This document shows positions 45,801 through 53,757 of a stretch of 64,000 nt of DNA, in pieces (position 1 is the first letter of the stretch; every line of letters begins with the position of its first letter). The notes beneath the pieces are model-generated. The model was not told the origin of the DNA and made no database searches. It worked only from the letters and a program-made list of their open reading frames with translations. Origin of the DNA: Bacteroidales bacterium H5 (GTDB lineage Bacteria > Bacteroidota > Bacteroidia > Bacteroidales > Muribaculaceae); contig DAAQ01000033.1 of assembly GCA_001701225.1 (NCBI GenBank), positions 1 to 64,000 of the forward strand, given 5' to 3'. The position numbers were made by a program, and so were the translations under genes.

Positions 45801-46713
45801 CATTCAATGTACCGGCGCTGACGGGCTTGTTGACATCAAGCCATTCCTCGCGGGTCTGGATGAGGGGGAAAGGCATGAACAATGGAATCTCGCGGTCATA
45901 GCACCAGCCGACGAGCGAGTCATTGCCGAGACGCCCCATAGGCAGGTACACTATGGCGTCGGGGACTGCCTCGCGCAACATACGCTCCCTGCGCTTGCCG
46001 GAGGCGGTGAGCGGAAGGACATTGAACCCCTCGGCGCCAAGACGCGATATGAGGGTATCGATATGGGCACGGTTACCCTCGACAGGGAAATTCATGCCAG
46101 AGATAAATGCTACCCTCGGCGCACCCTCGTGCCACAACCCCTCCTCGCGCAGATATGCCTCAAGGCCGGAGACATCCTTGAAATATCGTCCCGGTTCAAG
46201 ATGCCAGAACATGCCGTCGGGCAGAATCACAGGGGGCTCATAGGCCTTCGAACCGAATCGGTGCGGGGTAGCGATGGCCCTGACATAACGTACAAGGTTG
46301 ACATAGTTGGCACGGCACGGATTGCGGAAATACATCTGCAGCGTGTCGCGCACGGCATCATCAATGTTATGGTCGACAACAAAGTTGAAATTGCGCAGCG
46401 TGGAGGTGAACACCTTGACACCCTTGCGGGCGGCTCCGGCAAGGTCTGCCATCTGCAGGGAGTCGAGATAGAGACCTCGGCCGTACATGAGCACTGCGTC
46501 ATATCGGTCAAAACCACCGGCCTCCTCCATGGGGACGCAGGTCACGTCCACCAGTCTCGAATCGGCGTTTAGCCTCAGTTCGGCAGCCTGGGCCGGGAGG
46601 GGATTCACCACAAGTATACGCGTAGGTGCGAACCAATGCCTGTAAACGGCAAATCCCGCTCCGGCAAGGAGCAGGACAATGATGATGGCGGCGATAATCC
46701 TGTGTCGTGTCAT
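42859..46713 (-). CDS. Membrane-tethered CobN/HmuS-type chelatase
   Basis: 1284 residues of the CobN/BchH/HmuS superfamily. A single TM near the N-terminus (IIAAIIIVLLLAGAGFAVY, after MTRHR) and one at the very end (LTAAIAIAVAGLLCAILVIA, before RRRRESRTR) place the large middle outside the cytoplasm by the positive-inside rule. The core motif HFGTHGNLEFTPGK (near residue 537) is the conserved CobN HGTH block. CobN inserts cobalt with CobS and CobT, and HmuS proteins of Bacteroidetes remove iron from heme; no CobS/CobT gene is in this window. Gene order and the riboswitch suggest a corrinoid substrate. It follows cbiK by 16 bp. Direction of the reaction is unknown. Confidence 0.88.
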   Translation of the reverse strand: MTRHRIIAAIIIVLLLAGAGFAVYRHWFAPTRILVVNPLPAQAAELRLNADSRLVDVTCVPMEEAGGFDRYDAVLMYGRGLYLDSLQMADLAGAARKGVKVFTSTLRNFNFVVDHNIDDAVRDTLQMYFRNPCRANYVNLVRYVRAIATPHRFGSKAYEPPVILPDGMFWHLEPGRYFKDVSGLEAYLREEGLWHEGAPRVAFISGMNFPVEGNRAHIDTLISRLGAEGFNVLPLTASGKRRERMLREAVPDAIVYLPMGRLGNDSLVGWCYDREIPLFMPFPLIQTREEWLDVNKPVSAGTLNARIVVPEIDGAMTPLCISTQDPSPEGLMLYRPDPERINAFVGHFSRYMALRDKPNRDKRVAIGYFKTPGRDALLASGMEVIPSLYNFLCRLRDEGYDVTGLPATLEGFRREIMVRGSVMGDYASAAQQRFMDEASPVWIDTDTYRQWASEILLPEKYEEVERHYGPAPGTLLARGDSLAVAAIRYGNILLFPQPRPAIGDDDFKMAHGAEVPPPHSYLAAYLYMQKGFDADALIHFGTHGNLEFTPGKNAALSQADWADVLIGHRPHFYFYTTSNVGEAVIAKRRSHAVLVTHLTPPFVESGMRQKYASLLDRIHAAINDPAQNTPALKSQIISMGLHKDLRLDSIPSGCYTADELRTLDGFVEELSDEKITGAYYVMGQPYSQSDMVTTLTAICADRIAYDAARHDRDAGRITDAQLHDNSFVSHRYLPAARRKVMAMDDADVLRTRDMLSESPKRELDAMVGALSGRPVRPAPGGDPVLNPEVLPTGRNMYSINAEATPGPKAWEDGARLADRTLEDYVAAHGGYPRKVSYTLWAGEFISTKGATIAQALRMLGVEPVRDGQGRVIDLKLTPSSQLGRPRVDVMVQVSGQLRDIAASRLLLITEAVRLAASAKDDLYPNYVAEGTLGQEKAMVEAGTSPKDARRLSVMRVFGPVNSGYSTGMLSYTENSGSWDDRAELAEGYVNNMCALYGDTLSWGSVSPEAMRAAVSGTAVIVQPRQSNTWGPISLDHVYEFAGGLSMLTSSIDGSEPELLMADYRNPSMPRMQQGDRAVAVETRATLLNPAFIRERMKGDATTAQMFGEIARNIFGWNVMRPSVLPPDIYDEMFDVYVRDIHGLGVAEYFDRVNPAALQEMTATMLESARKGFWHPTSEQLSETAALHARVTADHGAPCTEFVCANTKLQRYIAGNLPDAEARGYERDIAAAVSAGDGAMTLAKERDERSETRFSPLTAAIAIAVAGLLCAILVIARRRRESRTR

Positions 46714-46729
46714 GTGCGTATGCCGATGG

Positions 46730-47626
46730 TCAGAGATTCTCGTTCAGGAAGGCCGCCTTGCGCTCTACCGGCGAGAGTGGACGCTCGCGAAGGCCGTCGC
46801 GGATATGGTCGATATAGATGTCCTGGATGGCCGGAATCTGCCCCAGTCCCTCGAGAGCGGTCGAGACAGTGAAACCCTCCTTGACAAGCGCGTCGCGCCA
46901 CTCGCCGTCTATGTCGTTGCGGGCATGGTCACCGGCCACGAACATGAAAGGTACAAGAAGCACCGAACGGGCCTTCTCGGCCTTCAGGCGTGCGATGACA
47001 TCATCGAGGGTCGGATAACCCTCGACTGTTGCGACATGAAACCGGGGATGGCCTGTGGCGGTGAACATATAGTCGACCTGCGAGTAGATGGCATTGGCCG
47101 GAGTGTGGGTGCCGTGACCGACGAGCACGACCGAGCCTTTACCCTCTGCGGCTGCGGCATGACGCGACGCAATCTCGGAGACAACCTTGAGACAGTCGTC
47201 CACCGAGTAGAGCAGCGGACGCCCTACCCTCACCTCTTTGAAGAAGGGCACCATATAGTCTGCCTCGGCACGGAGAGCCGCCGCCTCGATGCCGTCTATG
47301 ACATTGGTGCTCTGGATAAAGACGTGGGTATATCCCTCGGCGGCAAGTTTGAGCAACGCCTGGCGCGGATTGAGTCTGGTGACTCCGCGCTTGGCAAGAC
47401 GTGAGATGACGATGCGCGAGGTGTATGCCTCCTCGACCCTCATGTCGGGGAACTCGGCGCGGGCCTTGGCGTTGATGGCGTCTATGGTGGCGGCACGTGT
47501 GTCGTCGTATGTGGTGCCGAAATGCACCATCAGCAGGGCTGCCTTGTCACCCTCGGCAAGACCGTCGAAAGCACGTGCAGAAATAAACGAGGCCATTATG
47601 ACGAATAAAGCGATAAGTCTGTGCAT
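46730..47626 (-). CDS. cbiK: Exported CbiK-type sirohydrochlorin cobaltochelatase-like protein
   Basis: 298 residues from the ATG at 47626; the longer frame runs through a terminator hairpin and was rejected. A signal peptide (MHRLIALFVIMASFISARAF) is followed by the CbiK fold with MVHFGTTYDD. The residues equivalent to the Salmonella CbiK metal site are H171 (VGHGTHT), E202 (TVEGYP) and H234 (AGDHARND), with the same spacing of about 30 and 32. CbiK inserts cobalt into sirohydrochlorin in the cytoplasm; periplasmic relatives are known from Desulfovibrio. Here export, the riboswitch and the CobN-like neighbour suggest extracytoplasmic tetrapyrrole metal handling. Confidence 0.9.
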   Translation of the reverse strand: MHRLIALFVIMASFISARAFDGLAEGDKAALLMVHFGTTYDDTRAATIDAINAKARAEFPDMRVEEAYTSRIVISRLAKRGVTRLNPRQALLKLAAEGYTHVFIQSTNVIDGIEAAALRAEADYMVPFFKEVRVGRPLLYSVDDCLKVVSEIASRHAAAAEGKGSVVLVGHGTHTPANAIYSQVDYMFTATGHPRFHVATVEGYPTLDDVIARLKAEKARSVLLVPFMFVAGDHARNDIDGEWRDALVKEGFTVSTALEGLGQIPAIQDIYIDHIRDGLRERPLSPVERKAAFLNENL

Positions 47627-47639
47627 GGTTGAATATGTT

Positions 47640-47682
47640 AAAAAAAGGACCTCCCGGAATGACACCGCGTCATCCCGGGAGG
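47640..47682 (-). terminator. Intrinsic terminator/attenuator between the DUF4374 gene and cbiK
   Basis: A 14-bp stem with one G-T pair: cctcccggaatgac (47650-47663) and gtcatcccgggagg (47669-47682), 5-nt loop. On the minus strand TCC and then seven or more T follow. No promoter is seen between it and the cbiK ATG at 47626, so cbiK and cobN appear to depend on read-through. Confidence 0.85.
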
Positions 47683-47717
47683 CGGGCAGAAAAAAGTGTA
47701 TTGATGAATGAATTAGC

Positions 47718-48989
47718 TTATTTTACGTCCTCGATGACGCGGATCTGCTCGAAATAGTAGCCTGAGGCCATCTCTGCGCCCTTCGTCGTGGTACCGGTGG
47801 GGACATCATAGATATAGATGACAGGGTTGACACCCTCGGCATCTACTCCGATATATGCCTTGTGGTTGACATAGCACATGCGCGACGAGAATCGGCCGCC
47901 GCTATATGCAAGCTGCTGACCCTGATATTTGACAGGGGTCGCGGTCTTGGTGTCGACGTTGAGCACGGTATAATAGTGGGCGAAATCGTCTATGCCTGTT
48001 CCCTTGGAGTCGTCGCGGGCGTATGCCATGACCTGGTTGCCGCCGAGATACATCACGGAGATGAGCTTGCCACCGGCGGTGAAACCGTCATACGAGGGGT
48101 CGAAAGTGGTCTTCCCGGCCGGAATCTTGTAGAGGTGCGAATGCTCCGAGCCATCAGCATCGTCGCTGACACACGCCAGATACAGATTGCCTGACTCGTC
48201 GATGAATTCGGTAGTCTGCAGCAGCTCGCCGTATGCGGTGCCCACCATCTCGACATCCTCATTGAAACAAGGATTGTTCTCCTCGACAGCCATTGTGGCG
48301 GGGTTGATGACGGCGGTCATCATAGGTGTCACACGCTTGCCGCGGCGACCTTCGGTCTTGGCATAATAGAAATAGAAGAGCTTGTTGTCCTGTTTGCGGT
48401 ATGCGAGGATGCCCGAGGTGGTGAAGATGTCGGCGCCCTCAGGCATAGAGATATCGAGAGTGCCCTCGTCGATGATGTTCATATTATCTGCATTGAGGCG
48501 TGTCCAGATAATCTTCTTGGCATCCCCGTCGGCAGCCATGATGACAAGGGTATTGTCGTCGGTCCAGGCATGGGTGTACTTACGTGCGGCGTAAGTGTTG
48601 GTCTTGAAACGGCGTTCGGCCACCACGTTGATGCGGTTGTTCTGGATGGTGTACTTGGCAAAGCGGTCGCCCGAGACAGGCACCTGATAGTAGTATGCGC
48701 CCTTATAGATGGTCTCGAGCGAGAGTGTGGCGTTTACCTCGGTGCCAGTGCCCTCGAACGTGATGACAGGCTGGTCTGCCTCGAGCGAGTTGAGGCTGCG
48801 GACCAGGGTCTGTACGTCGCGACCCATGCCGCCGTGACGGTCGAGAGCTACCCAGAGGTCAAAGTGGTAGTCTGAGATGAGGGTCGGGTCGTCAGGAGTG
48901 CCGGGATCGTCATCGTCCGAGCAGGAGGTCGTCCCCATGGCGAGGAAGAGCGCCATGAAAGAGAGGAGCAGGTACTTGAATTTCTTCAT
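47718..48989 (-). CDS. DUF4374 surface lipoprotein (XusB-like beta-propeller)
   Basis: 423 residues. Lipobox ending in C23 (AMGTTSC) with SDDDD directly after, the acidic signal that sends Bacteroidetes lipoproteins to the cell surface. The rest is a repeated WD/YncE-like beta-propeller pattern typical of DUF4374. Known members act beside TonB receptors, for example XusB in xenosiderophore use, and the propeller protein BtuG captures B12 in Bacteroides. Here it follows the receptor by 40 bp under a cobalamin riboswitch, so ligand capture for BtuB-type uptake is the likely role. Ligand unproven. Confidence 0.85.
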   Translation of the reverse strand: MKKFKYLLLSFMALFLAMGTTSCSDDDDPGTPDDPTLISDYHFDLWVALDRHGGMGRDVQTLVRSLNSLEADQPVITFEGTGTEVNATLSLETIYKGAYYYQVPVSGDRFAKYTIQNNRINVVAERRFKTNTYAARKYTHAWTDDNTLVIMAADGDAKKIIWTRLNADNMNIIDEGTLDISMPEGADIFTTSGILAYRKQDNKLFYFYYAKTEGRRGKRVTPMMTAVINPATMAVEENNPCFNEDVEMVGTAYGELLQTTEFIDESGNLYLACVSDDADGSEHSHLYKIPAGKTTFDPSYDGFTAGGKLISVMYLGGNQVMAYARDDSKGTGIDDFAHYYTVLNVDTKTATPVKYQGQQLAYSGGRFSSRMCYVNHKAYIGVDAEGVNPVIYIYDVPTGTTTKGAEMASGYYFEQIRVIEDVK

Positions 48990-49029
48990 TTTTTGTTAGA
49001 ATTGATTTATGATTGTCTTTATGTATGGA

Positions 49030-51390
49030 TTATTGCAGGAACAGGCGGAACTTGGCATAGAAGGCTCGTCCGGGTTTCTGGAGCATATAATTGTCATAGG
49101 CCAGACGGTCGAAGATATTGTCACAACCTACAGTGAAATTGTAGCGTCCGTTCCACCATGAATATGTCGCTGCCACCGAGGTGACGTTCTGTGTGGGTAT
49201 GGTGGCCTTGGATGATGCCGCACCATAGGCTTCCCAGTTGAGATAATACCAGTGTATCCACTCGTGCGAGGCTGTGACCCGCAGGCGGTCTGAGGCGAGG
49301 AGACGGGGAGCGAAAGTATACGATGCCTCGACATTGCCGAAGACCCAGGGGCGGTTGGGCACACGGTTCTTATAGGTGGCCGACGGATTGCCGTCGGTCT
49401 TGAAACGGCGCAGGTTGCGGGCATCGTTCCAACTCCCGTTAACCGAGATGTGCAGGGCATCGCGCCATACGTAGCCGAGGTCGAAATCGAATCCCTTGAC
49501 GTCGATGGCAGGCTCGTTGACATATTGCATCATACCTTCTCGCTCGGAGACGACGGCACGGATGAAATTCTGGACATGGCGTATGAAGCCGTTGACCTCG
49601 TATGTCAGCACATGCTCGCTCCCCGGGCGCCATGTACCGAAAACGCCAAGGTTATAGTTGTTGCTCTGCTCGGGGCGCAGCGCAAGATTGGCATAGACAG
49701 TGGTGCCGTTGCCCAACAGCTCGCGCGATAGTGGCAGACGCACGCTATGCTCGTATGAGGCCTTGAACGACACAACAGGACGCAGGGTGAACCTCGACCC
49801 TATTCCGGCGCCCCAATAGCTCTTGGTGGCGTCAGGGTCAATCTCGTTTGCACCGGTAATGGTGAAATTGTCGCGCTGGCGTATGGAGGTAGCGTTGATA
49901 TAATCCTTGACAAAAACCATATTGTTGAGGCGGTCGTTGAAGAAACGGTTAGAATAGGTGAGCGAGAGGATGTGCTTGGTCACGACATCATTAGTAGGCT
50001 CGAACGAGGTGTCTATCAGGTCGGTGCGACGGTTGCCGCGACGGTTGAGCATATAGTTCAGGCTGATGATATGGTCTGTGACGAACTCATAGTCGGCACC
50101 TGCGTTGACCAACGTTAGAGGACGGCGGTAGACACGGATGGTCCTTGTGCGGCCCGTCATCTCGTTGCCGCTTGCAGGCATCCATGTGCCGTCCCACGAA
50201 TATTTGCGGAAAGCGGTGTCGACAGTCTCGCTGTGATCCCATGTATGTGTGAGATTAAGACGGGTGTTCACAGGCCCCCATTGCTTGTCATATCGCATGG
50301 CGATATTCCATGCATGCGCATCGCGGCGAGCCTTGCCATATACCTTGTTTTGCATGGCGCCGGTCTGTATCTCCTTGTCGATGAGTGTATATGAACCGCT
50401 GACAAAGAATGCGTCAGCCCAGCTCACATCATTGACACCGACCTCAATCTGTCCGAGTACAGAGAGATAGTCGTCGTTGAACCTCTTCTTGTCCGTAAGG
50501 ATATATCTGTCCTGCTCCTCGCTCCAGACCTCGACATCCTTCATGGTATAGTCATTCTTTGAATAGCTGAGGCCGAAGGTCGGACGCACGGCAATGACAG
50601 TCCCGGGGATGAAAAACTGACCCGTCAGGTCGGCATTATGGGTATGGAACGAGCCGATACCATACGACGCGTCGAGGAAACTGCGGCGCTCACGTTTGGT
50701 GATGATGTTGACCGCACCTCCGAGGGCGTCCGACCCCAGATGCGGAGGCACCACACCTTTATATAGCTCGACACGCTCGACCGAGTTGACGGGTATGTTG
50801 TCGAGATTGACCTCGCTCCCCTTCGAGTCGAGAGGCACACCGTCAATGAAATATCTGATTGAATTGCCCGAAAGGCCGTTGATGGCAAGGTCAAGGTCAG
50901 AGCCCGCGCCACCCTGACGACGCACCTTGACACCGGCGGTGCGACCGACCAGATTGTTGAGGTTGGTGAGGAGGTTGACATCGGCGGTAAGCTCGACTGC
51001 ATTCACCGCCAACGCGCCTTCGGCCAGACGGCGCCCGGCCGACTTGCCGTAGACATTGACATCGCCGAGAGTGAGGGCATCCTCGGCTATGGTGAAATCG
51101 ACAGTGACGTTACCCTTGACCGTCACCTCGCGCGACTGCGGCGCATAGCCTACAGATGACGCCTCGATGGTGTATCGTCCTGCCGGAAGCGGGAGCGAAT
51201 AGTATCCCTCGGCGTCGGTATGGCATCCCCTGACAGGCTTCCCGGTGGCTACGGTAGCAAAAGGCACCCCGTTGCCCTGCGGATCGCGGACATGGCCGGA
51301 GACAACAAAATCAGCGGCGGCAGCCATCAGCGGCAACCACAGCAGCAAAAGTAACATGACGGACGAAAGGATGCTCCCTCTCTCTCTCAT
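49030..51390 (-). CDS. TonB-dependent outer-membrane receptor, probably corrinoid (BtuB-like)
   Basis: 786 residues. Signal peptide (MLLLLLWLPLMAAAA), then a carboxypeptidase-like domain (about 27-100; VSGHVRDPQGNGVPFATVAT), a plug (TNLNNLVGRTAGVKVRRQGG; IRYFIDGVPLDSKG; DALGGAVNIIT) and a 22-strand barrel ending in the usual aromatic residue (FRLFLQ). Cobalamin specificity rests on the riboswitch in its leader, the DUF4374 partner and the CbiK/CobN neighbours. A heme or other metallo-tetrapyrrole ligand remains possible. First gene of its transcript. Confidence 0.88.
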   Translation of the reverse strand: MRERGSILSSVMLLLLLWLPLMAAAADFVVSGHVRDPQGNGVPFATVATGKPVRGCHTDAEGYYSLPLPAGRYTIEASSVGYAPQSREVTVKGNVTVDFTIAEDALTLGDVNVYGKSAGRRLAEGALAVNAVELTADVNLLTNLNNLVGRTAGVKVRRQGGAGSDLDLAINGLSGNSIRYFIDGVPLDSKGSEVNLDNIPVNSVERVELYKGVVPPHLGSDALGGAVNIITKRERRSFLDASYGIGSFHTHNADLTGQFFIPGTVIAVRPTFGLSYSKNDYTMKDVEVWSEEQDRYILTDKKRFNDDYLSVLGQIEVGVNDVSWADAFFVSGSYTLIDKEIQTGAMQNKVYGKARRDAHAWNIAMRYDKQWGPVNTRLNLTHTWDHSETVDTAFRKYSWDGTWMPASGNEMTGRTRTIRVYRRPLTLVNAGADYEFVTDHIISLNYMLNRRGNRRTDLIDTSFEPTNDVVTKHILSLTYSNRFFNDRLNNMVFVKDYINATSIRQRDNFTITGANEIDPDATKSYWGAGIGSRFTLRPVVSFKASYEHSVRLPLSRELLGNGTTVYANLALRPEQSNNYNLGVFGTWRPGSEHVLTYEVNGFIRHVQNFIRAVVSEREGMMQYVNEPAIDVKGFDFDLGYVWRDALHISVNGSWNDARNLRRFKTDGNPSATYKNRVPNRPWVFGNVEASYTFAPRLLASDRLRVTASHEWIHWYYLNWEAYGAASSKATIPTQNVTSVAATYSWWNGRYNFTVGCDNIFDRLAYDNYMLQKPGRAFYAKFRLFLQ

Positions 51391-51419
51391 AGCGCGGTCG
51401 GTCTATTCTTCTAATGCCA

Positions 51420-51464
51420 ACGGGAGCAAAATGGCGCATACAACCGCATTCACGACCCTCCCGT
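51420..51464 (-). promoter_or_regulatory. Leader stem between riboswitch and receptor start
   Basis: acgggag (51420-51426) and ctcccgt (51458-51464) can form a 7-bp stem around 31 nt. It lies 30 bp before the ATG at 51390 and could be part of an expression platform controlling translation. No classical terminator is seen between 51391 and 51535. Confidence 0.35.
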
Positions 51465-51535
51465 CTGGCAGGGTGTGGATGGAGAGTGGCTGTTTTGCAA
51501 TTTTGTGTCCCGAAAATTCAAAACAAAATATCTGT

Positions 51536-51712
51536 TCCGGCAGGTCTTCTGACTCGCCCCCTCTCTCATGGCAGGCCTTCCCATCCGCACAGAGACGGAC
51601 AGTGGCACACGGGTGCCGTAGAGAGCTTAACGGGAGACTCACAGCAGCGGGTCTGTCCGGGATTCTCACCCGGTTCCCTTTTCATCGCGCCGAGGCGCGA
51701 CACCGAAACTCA
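51536..51712 (-). promoter_or_regulatory. Cobalamin riboswitch
   Basis: The minus strand shows the conserved blocks in order: AAAAGGGAACCGGGTGAGAA, ATCCCGGACAGACCCGCTGC, the box GCCACTG (in GTGCCACTGTCC), GATGGGAAGGCCTGCC and, at the end, AGTCAGAAGACCTGCC (the B12 box). These match the cobalamin-riboswitch consensus. It begins at the presumed transcription start and lies about 150 nt before the TonB receptor gene. Corrinoids would normally switch expression off. Confidence 0.93.
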
Positions 51713-51715
51713 CCG

Positions 51716-51723
51716 CAAAAGTA
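51716..51723 (-). promoter_or_regulatory. -7 box (TACTTTTG) for the riboswitch operon
   Basis: TACTTTTG on the minus strand immediately ahead of the riboswitch, with TTTG-containing sequence about 20-25 bp upstream. The interval up to the AraC promoter at 51868 (about 145 bp) shows no gene. Confidence 0.6.
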
Positions 51724-51867
51724 CAAACAATCCTCCAAACCACCAAATTTAATTTCAAAGTAAAAAGACAATTGAAAATCATGTGAAAATACGCTCACGA
51801 GAAAAATTGGAAACATTTACAGAAAAAAGTGCAAGTGAGGGATGTGGCGATGATGATATATAATGTG

Positions 51868-51875
51868 TAATTTTG
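51868..51875 (+). promoter_or_regulatory. -7 box (TAATTTTG) touching the AraC start codon
   Basis: TAATTTTG, then cgt, then ATG at 51879. The transcription start would be at or next to the ATG, so the message would be leaderless. Confidence 0.55.
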
Positions 51876-51878
51876 CGT

Positions 51879-52685
51879 ATGGAAAAGTTGAAAGAGGTAG
51901 TTATCACGGATTCGATACAGAGCATAGCGTCTGAACGTTGCAAGACTTATCTCAGCCATGCCTTATGCCTCGGGGGAGAATGCTCGCTTGTCTTCAACGG
52001 CGAACCGTTCGTATTCAGGGAAGGAGACCTCATGATAATCAGGAAAGGGAGCCTCGTTGAGGAGATGGTGCCTTCTGATGATTTCAAGGTCAAAAATATA
52101 TGTGTCTCGGCGAGCTTCATCGAACAGTGTACTCCATCGTCAAACTACGGCATGAAGGGGCAGCTTGCACTTTTCCTCAATCCCATAATGCACCTCAACA
52201 CCGAGCAACGGTTTGTATGCGAGCGGGATTTCAGATGGATTGAATACCGGCTTAATCAGACTGAGCATAAATTCTATCGCGAGCTGGTAATAAACGCCGT
52301 ACAGTCTGCCATACTCGATTTCTTTGATTTCCACTCGACCCTCAACGGCGAGGACAGCATATCGAGCCAGAACGCCTCGATAATGAGCCGTTTTCTCGCC
52401 ATGCTCGAGGAGGGCACATACCGGCGTATCCGCGAGGTGTCATATTATGCCGATGCCCTCTGCGTCACACCCAAATATCTCTCGGAGGTTTCAAAACGGG
52501 TCAGCGGGTATGCGGCAAATTACTGGATAAACCGCTACACGACTCTTGACATCGCCCGTATGCTGCGTGACAAGTCGCTGACATTCGTCCAGATTTCCGA
52601 CTTGTTCTCCTTCTCCTCCCCGGCATATTTCAGCCGTTATGTCCAGCGCAATCTCGGCATGAACCCCACACAATATCGCGAATAG
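51879..52685 (+). CDS. AraC family transcriptional regulator
   Basis: 268 residues from the ATG at 51879. The N-terminal half resembles a cupin-like sensing domain (GECSLVFNGEPFVFREGDLMII). The C-terminal AraC HTH (about 165-268) includes VTPKYLSEVSKR and the second helix pair FVQISDLFSFSSPAYFSRYVQ. Inducer unknown. It is divergent from the riboswitch operon and upstream of the MarR-GNAT gene, which has its own promoter, so its targets are not obvious. Confidence 0.9.
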   Translation: MEKLKEVVITDSIQSIASERCKTYLSHALCLGGECSLVFNGEPFVFREGDLMIIRKGSLVEEMVPSDDFKVKNICVSASFIEQCTPSSNYGMKGQLALFLNPIMHLNTEQRFVCERDFRWIEYRLNQTEHKFYRELVINAVQSAILDFFDFHSTLNGEDSISSQNASIMSRFLAMLEEGTYRRIREVSYYADALCVTPKYLSEVSKRVSGYAANYWINRYTTLDIARMLRDKSLTFVQISDLFSFSSPAYFSRYVQRNLGMNPTQYRE

Positions 52686-52751
52686 CCATAACTGACGAGG
52701 CTTCACGGTTGATTTCCCCGGATAGAATTTTGTCATAAGAAACATTATATG

Positions 52752-52776
52752 TAATTTTGCGTAATCAATTACGCAA
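52752..52776 (+). promoter_or_regulatory. -7 box with overlapping 20-bp palindrome (probable MarR operator)
   Basis: TAATTTTG (52752-52759) overlaps the perfect palindrome ttgcgtaat-CA-attacgcaa (52757-52776). The palindrome covers the end of the -7 box and the expected transcription start, 14 bp before the ATG at 52790. This is the layout of an autorepressor site for the MarR-domain protein encoded downstream. Confidence 0.7.
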
Positions 52777-52789
52777 TTAACTACAATAT

Positions 52790-53740
52790 ATGATTGAACT
52801 ATTTGAGAAAACGGGAATCATGTCCGTAGGGAGCCGCTTGAGATTACTCTCGGAAACTGTGACGCGAGATGCAGCAGAGATATACAGACTATATGGTGTT
52901 GCAATCAAGCCCAAATGGTTCCCGGTACTGTATATGCTCTATTATGGAGATGACTGCACAGTGACAGGTATCTCCAGAGCCATCGGGCAAACTCATCCCT
53001 CGGTAAGTACAATCGTGCGGGAAATGAGATGTGCCGGACTTGTTGTCGACTCGAAAAGCGATGACGACCACAGGGCTACCTCCGTGAGGCTTACTGAGAA
53101 AGGTGAAGCACTCAGGTCTCCCCTCAGGCAGATATGCGATGATGTGAGGAAGGCCGTCGAGTCTGTCGAGGCCGCAGGTCATCCCCTCTGGGAAGCAATA
53201 TCGGACTGGGAAAGCCAACTTGCAGAAAAGAGCCTCTATGAACGTGTCAAAGCAATAAGAGACCGACGCGAAAACAGCAACGTGGAGATTGTGGATTACC
53301 GCCCTGAGCATCATGCCGTATTCAAGCGACTGAACATAATATGGATAAACAGCCACTGGTCTCTTGAGGCGCATGACCTCGAGGTGCTCGATAATCCTGA
53401 GAGAGCAATCCTGTCTCCCGGAGGTCATATCCTCGTCGCGCTTGTCGACAATCGGCCGTCAGGCGTTGTCGCATTATGCCGGATGGATAGCGCAGATTAT
53501 GATTTTGAGATAGCCAAGCTCGCGGTTGACCCTGAGATCCGGGGGGTCGGGATTGGAGAGAAAATACTGCGGGCTGCCATAGAGAAAGCGCGGGAGCTTG
53601 GAGCGAAAAAACTCTTTTTAGAGAGCAATACCCTGCTAAAACCCGCTATCGGGCTATATCGCAAACTTGGATTCATCGAACTTCAGGACTATCATCCCGC
53701 ATACGCCCGCGGAGACATACAGATGGAACTCACACTATAA
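52790..53740 (+). CDS. MarR-type regulator fused to GNAT acetyltransferase
   Basis: 316 residues. The winged-helix MarR domain (about 1-150) contains CTVTGISRAIGQTHPSVSTI and the wing KSDDDHRATSVRLTEKG. The GNAT domain (about 160-316) shows IAKLAVDPEIRGVGIGEKIL, the acetyl-CoA loop, and ends FIELQDYHPAYARGDIQMEL. The fusion links sensing or regulation with acetylation; the substrate is unknown. A cupin gene follows 17 bp later. Confidence 0.9.
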   Translation: MIELFEKTGIMSVGSRLRLLSETVTRDAAEIYRLYGVAIKPKWFPVLYMLYYGDDCTVTGISRAIGQTHPSVSTIVREMRCAGLVVDSKSDDDHRATSVRLTEKGEALRSPLRQICDDVRKAVESVEAAGHPLWEAISDWESQLAEKSLYERVKAIRDRRENSNVEIVDYRPEHHAVFKRLNIIWINSHWSLEAHDLEVLDNPERAILSPGGHILVALVDNRPSGVVALCRMDSADYDFEIAKLAVDPEIRGVGIGEKILRAAIEKARELGAKKLFLESNTLLKPAIGLYRKLGFIELQDYHPAYARGDIQMELTL

Positions 53741-53757
53741 GTCAAAAATAATTAATA

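Noticed and set aside
42859..51390. Heme-uptake (hmu) operon interpretation
   Set aside because: HmuY and HmuTUV are absent and a cobalamin riboswitch controls the locus; heme stays an alternative substrate but not the first choice.
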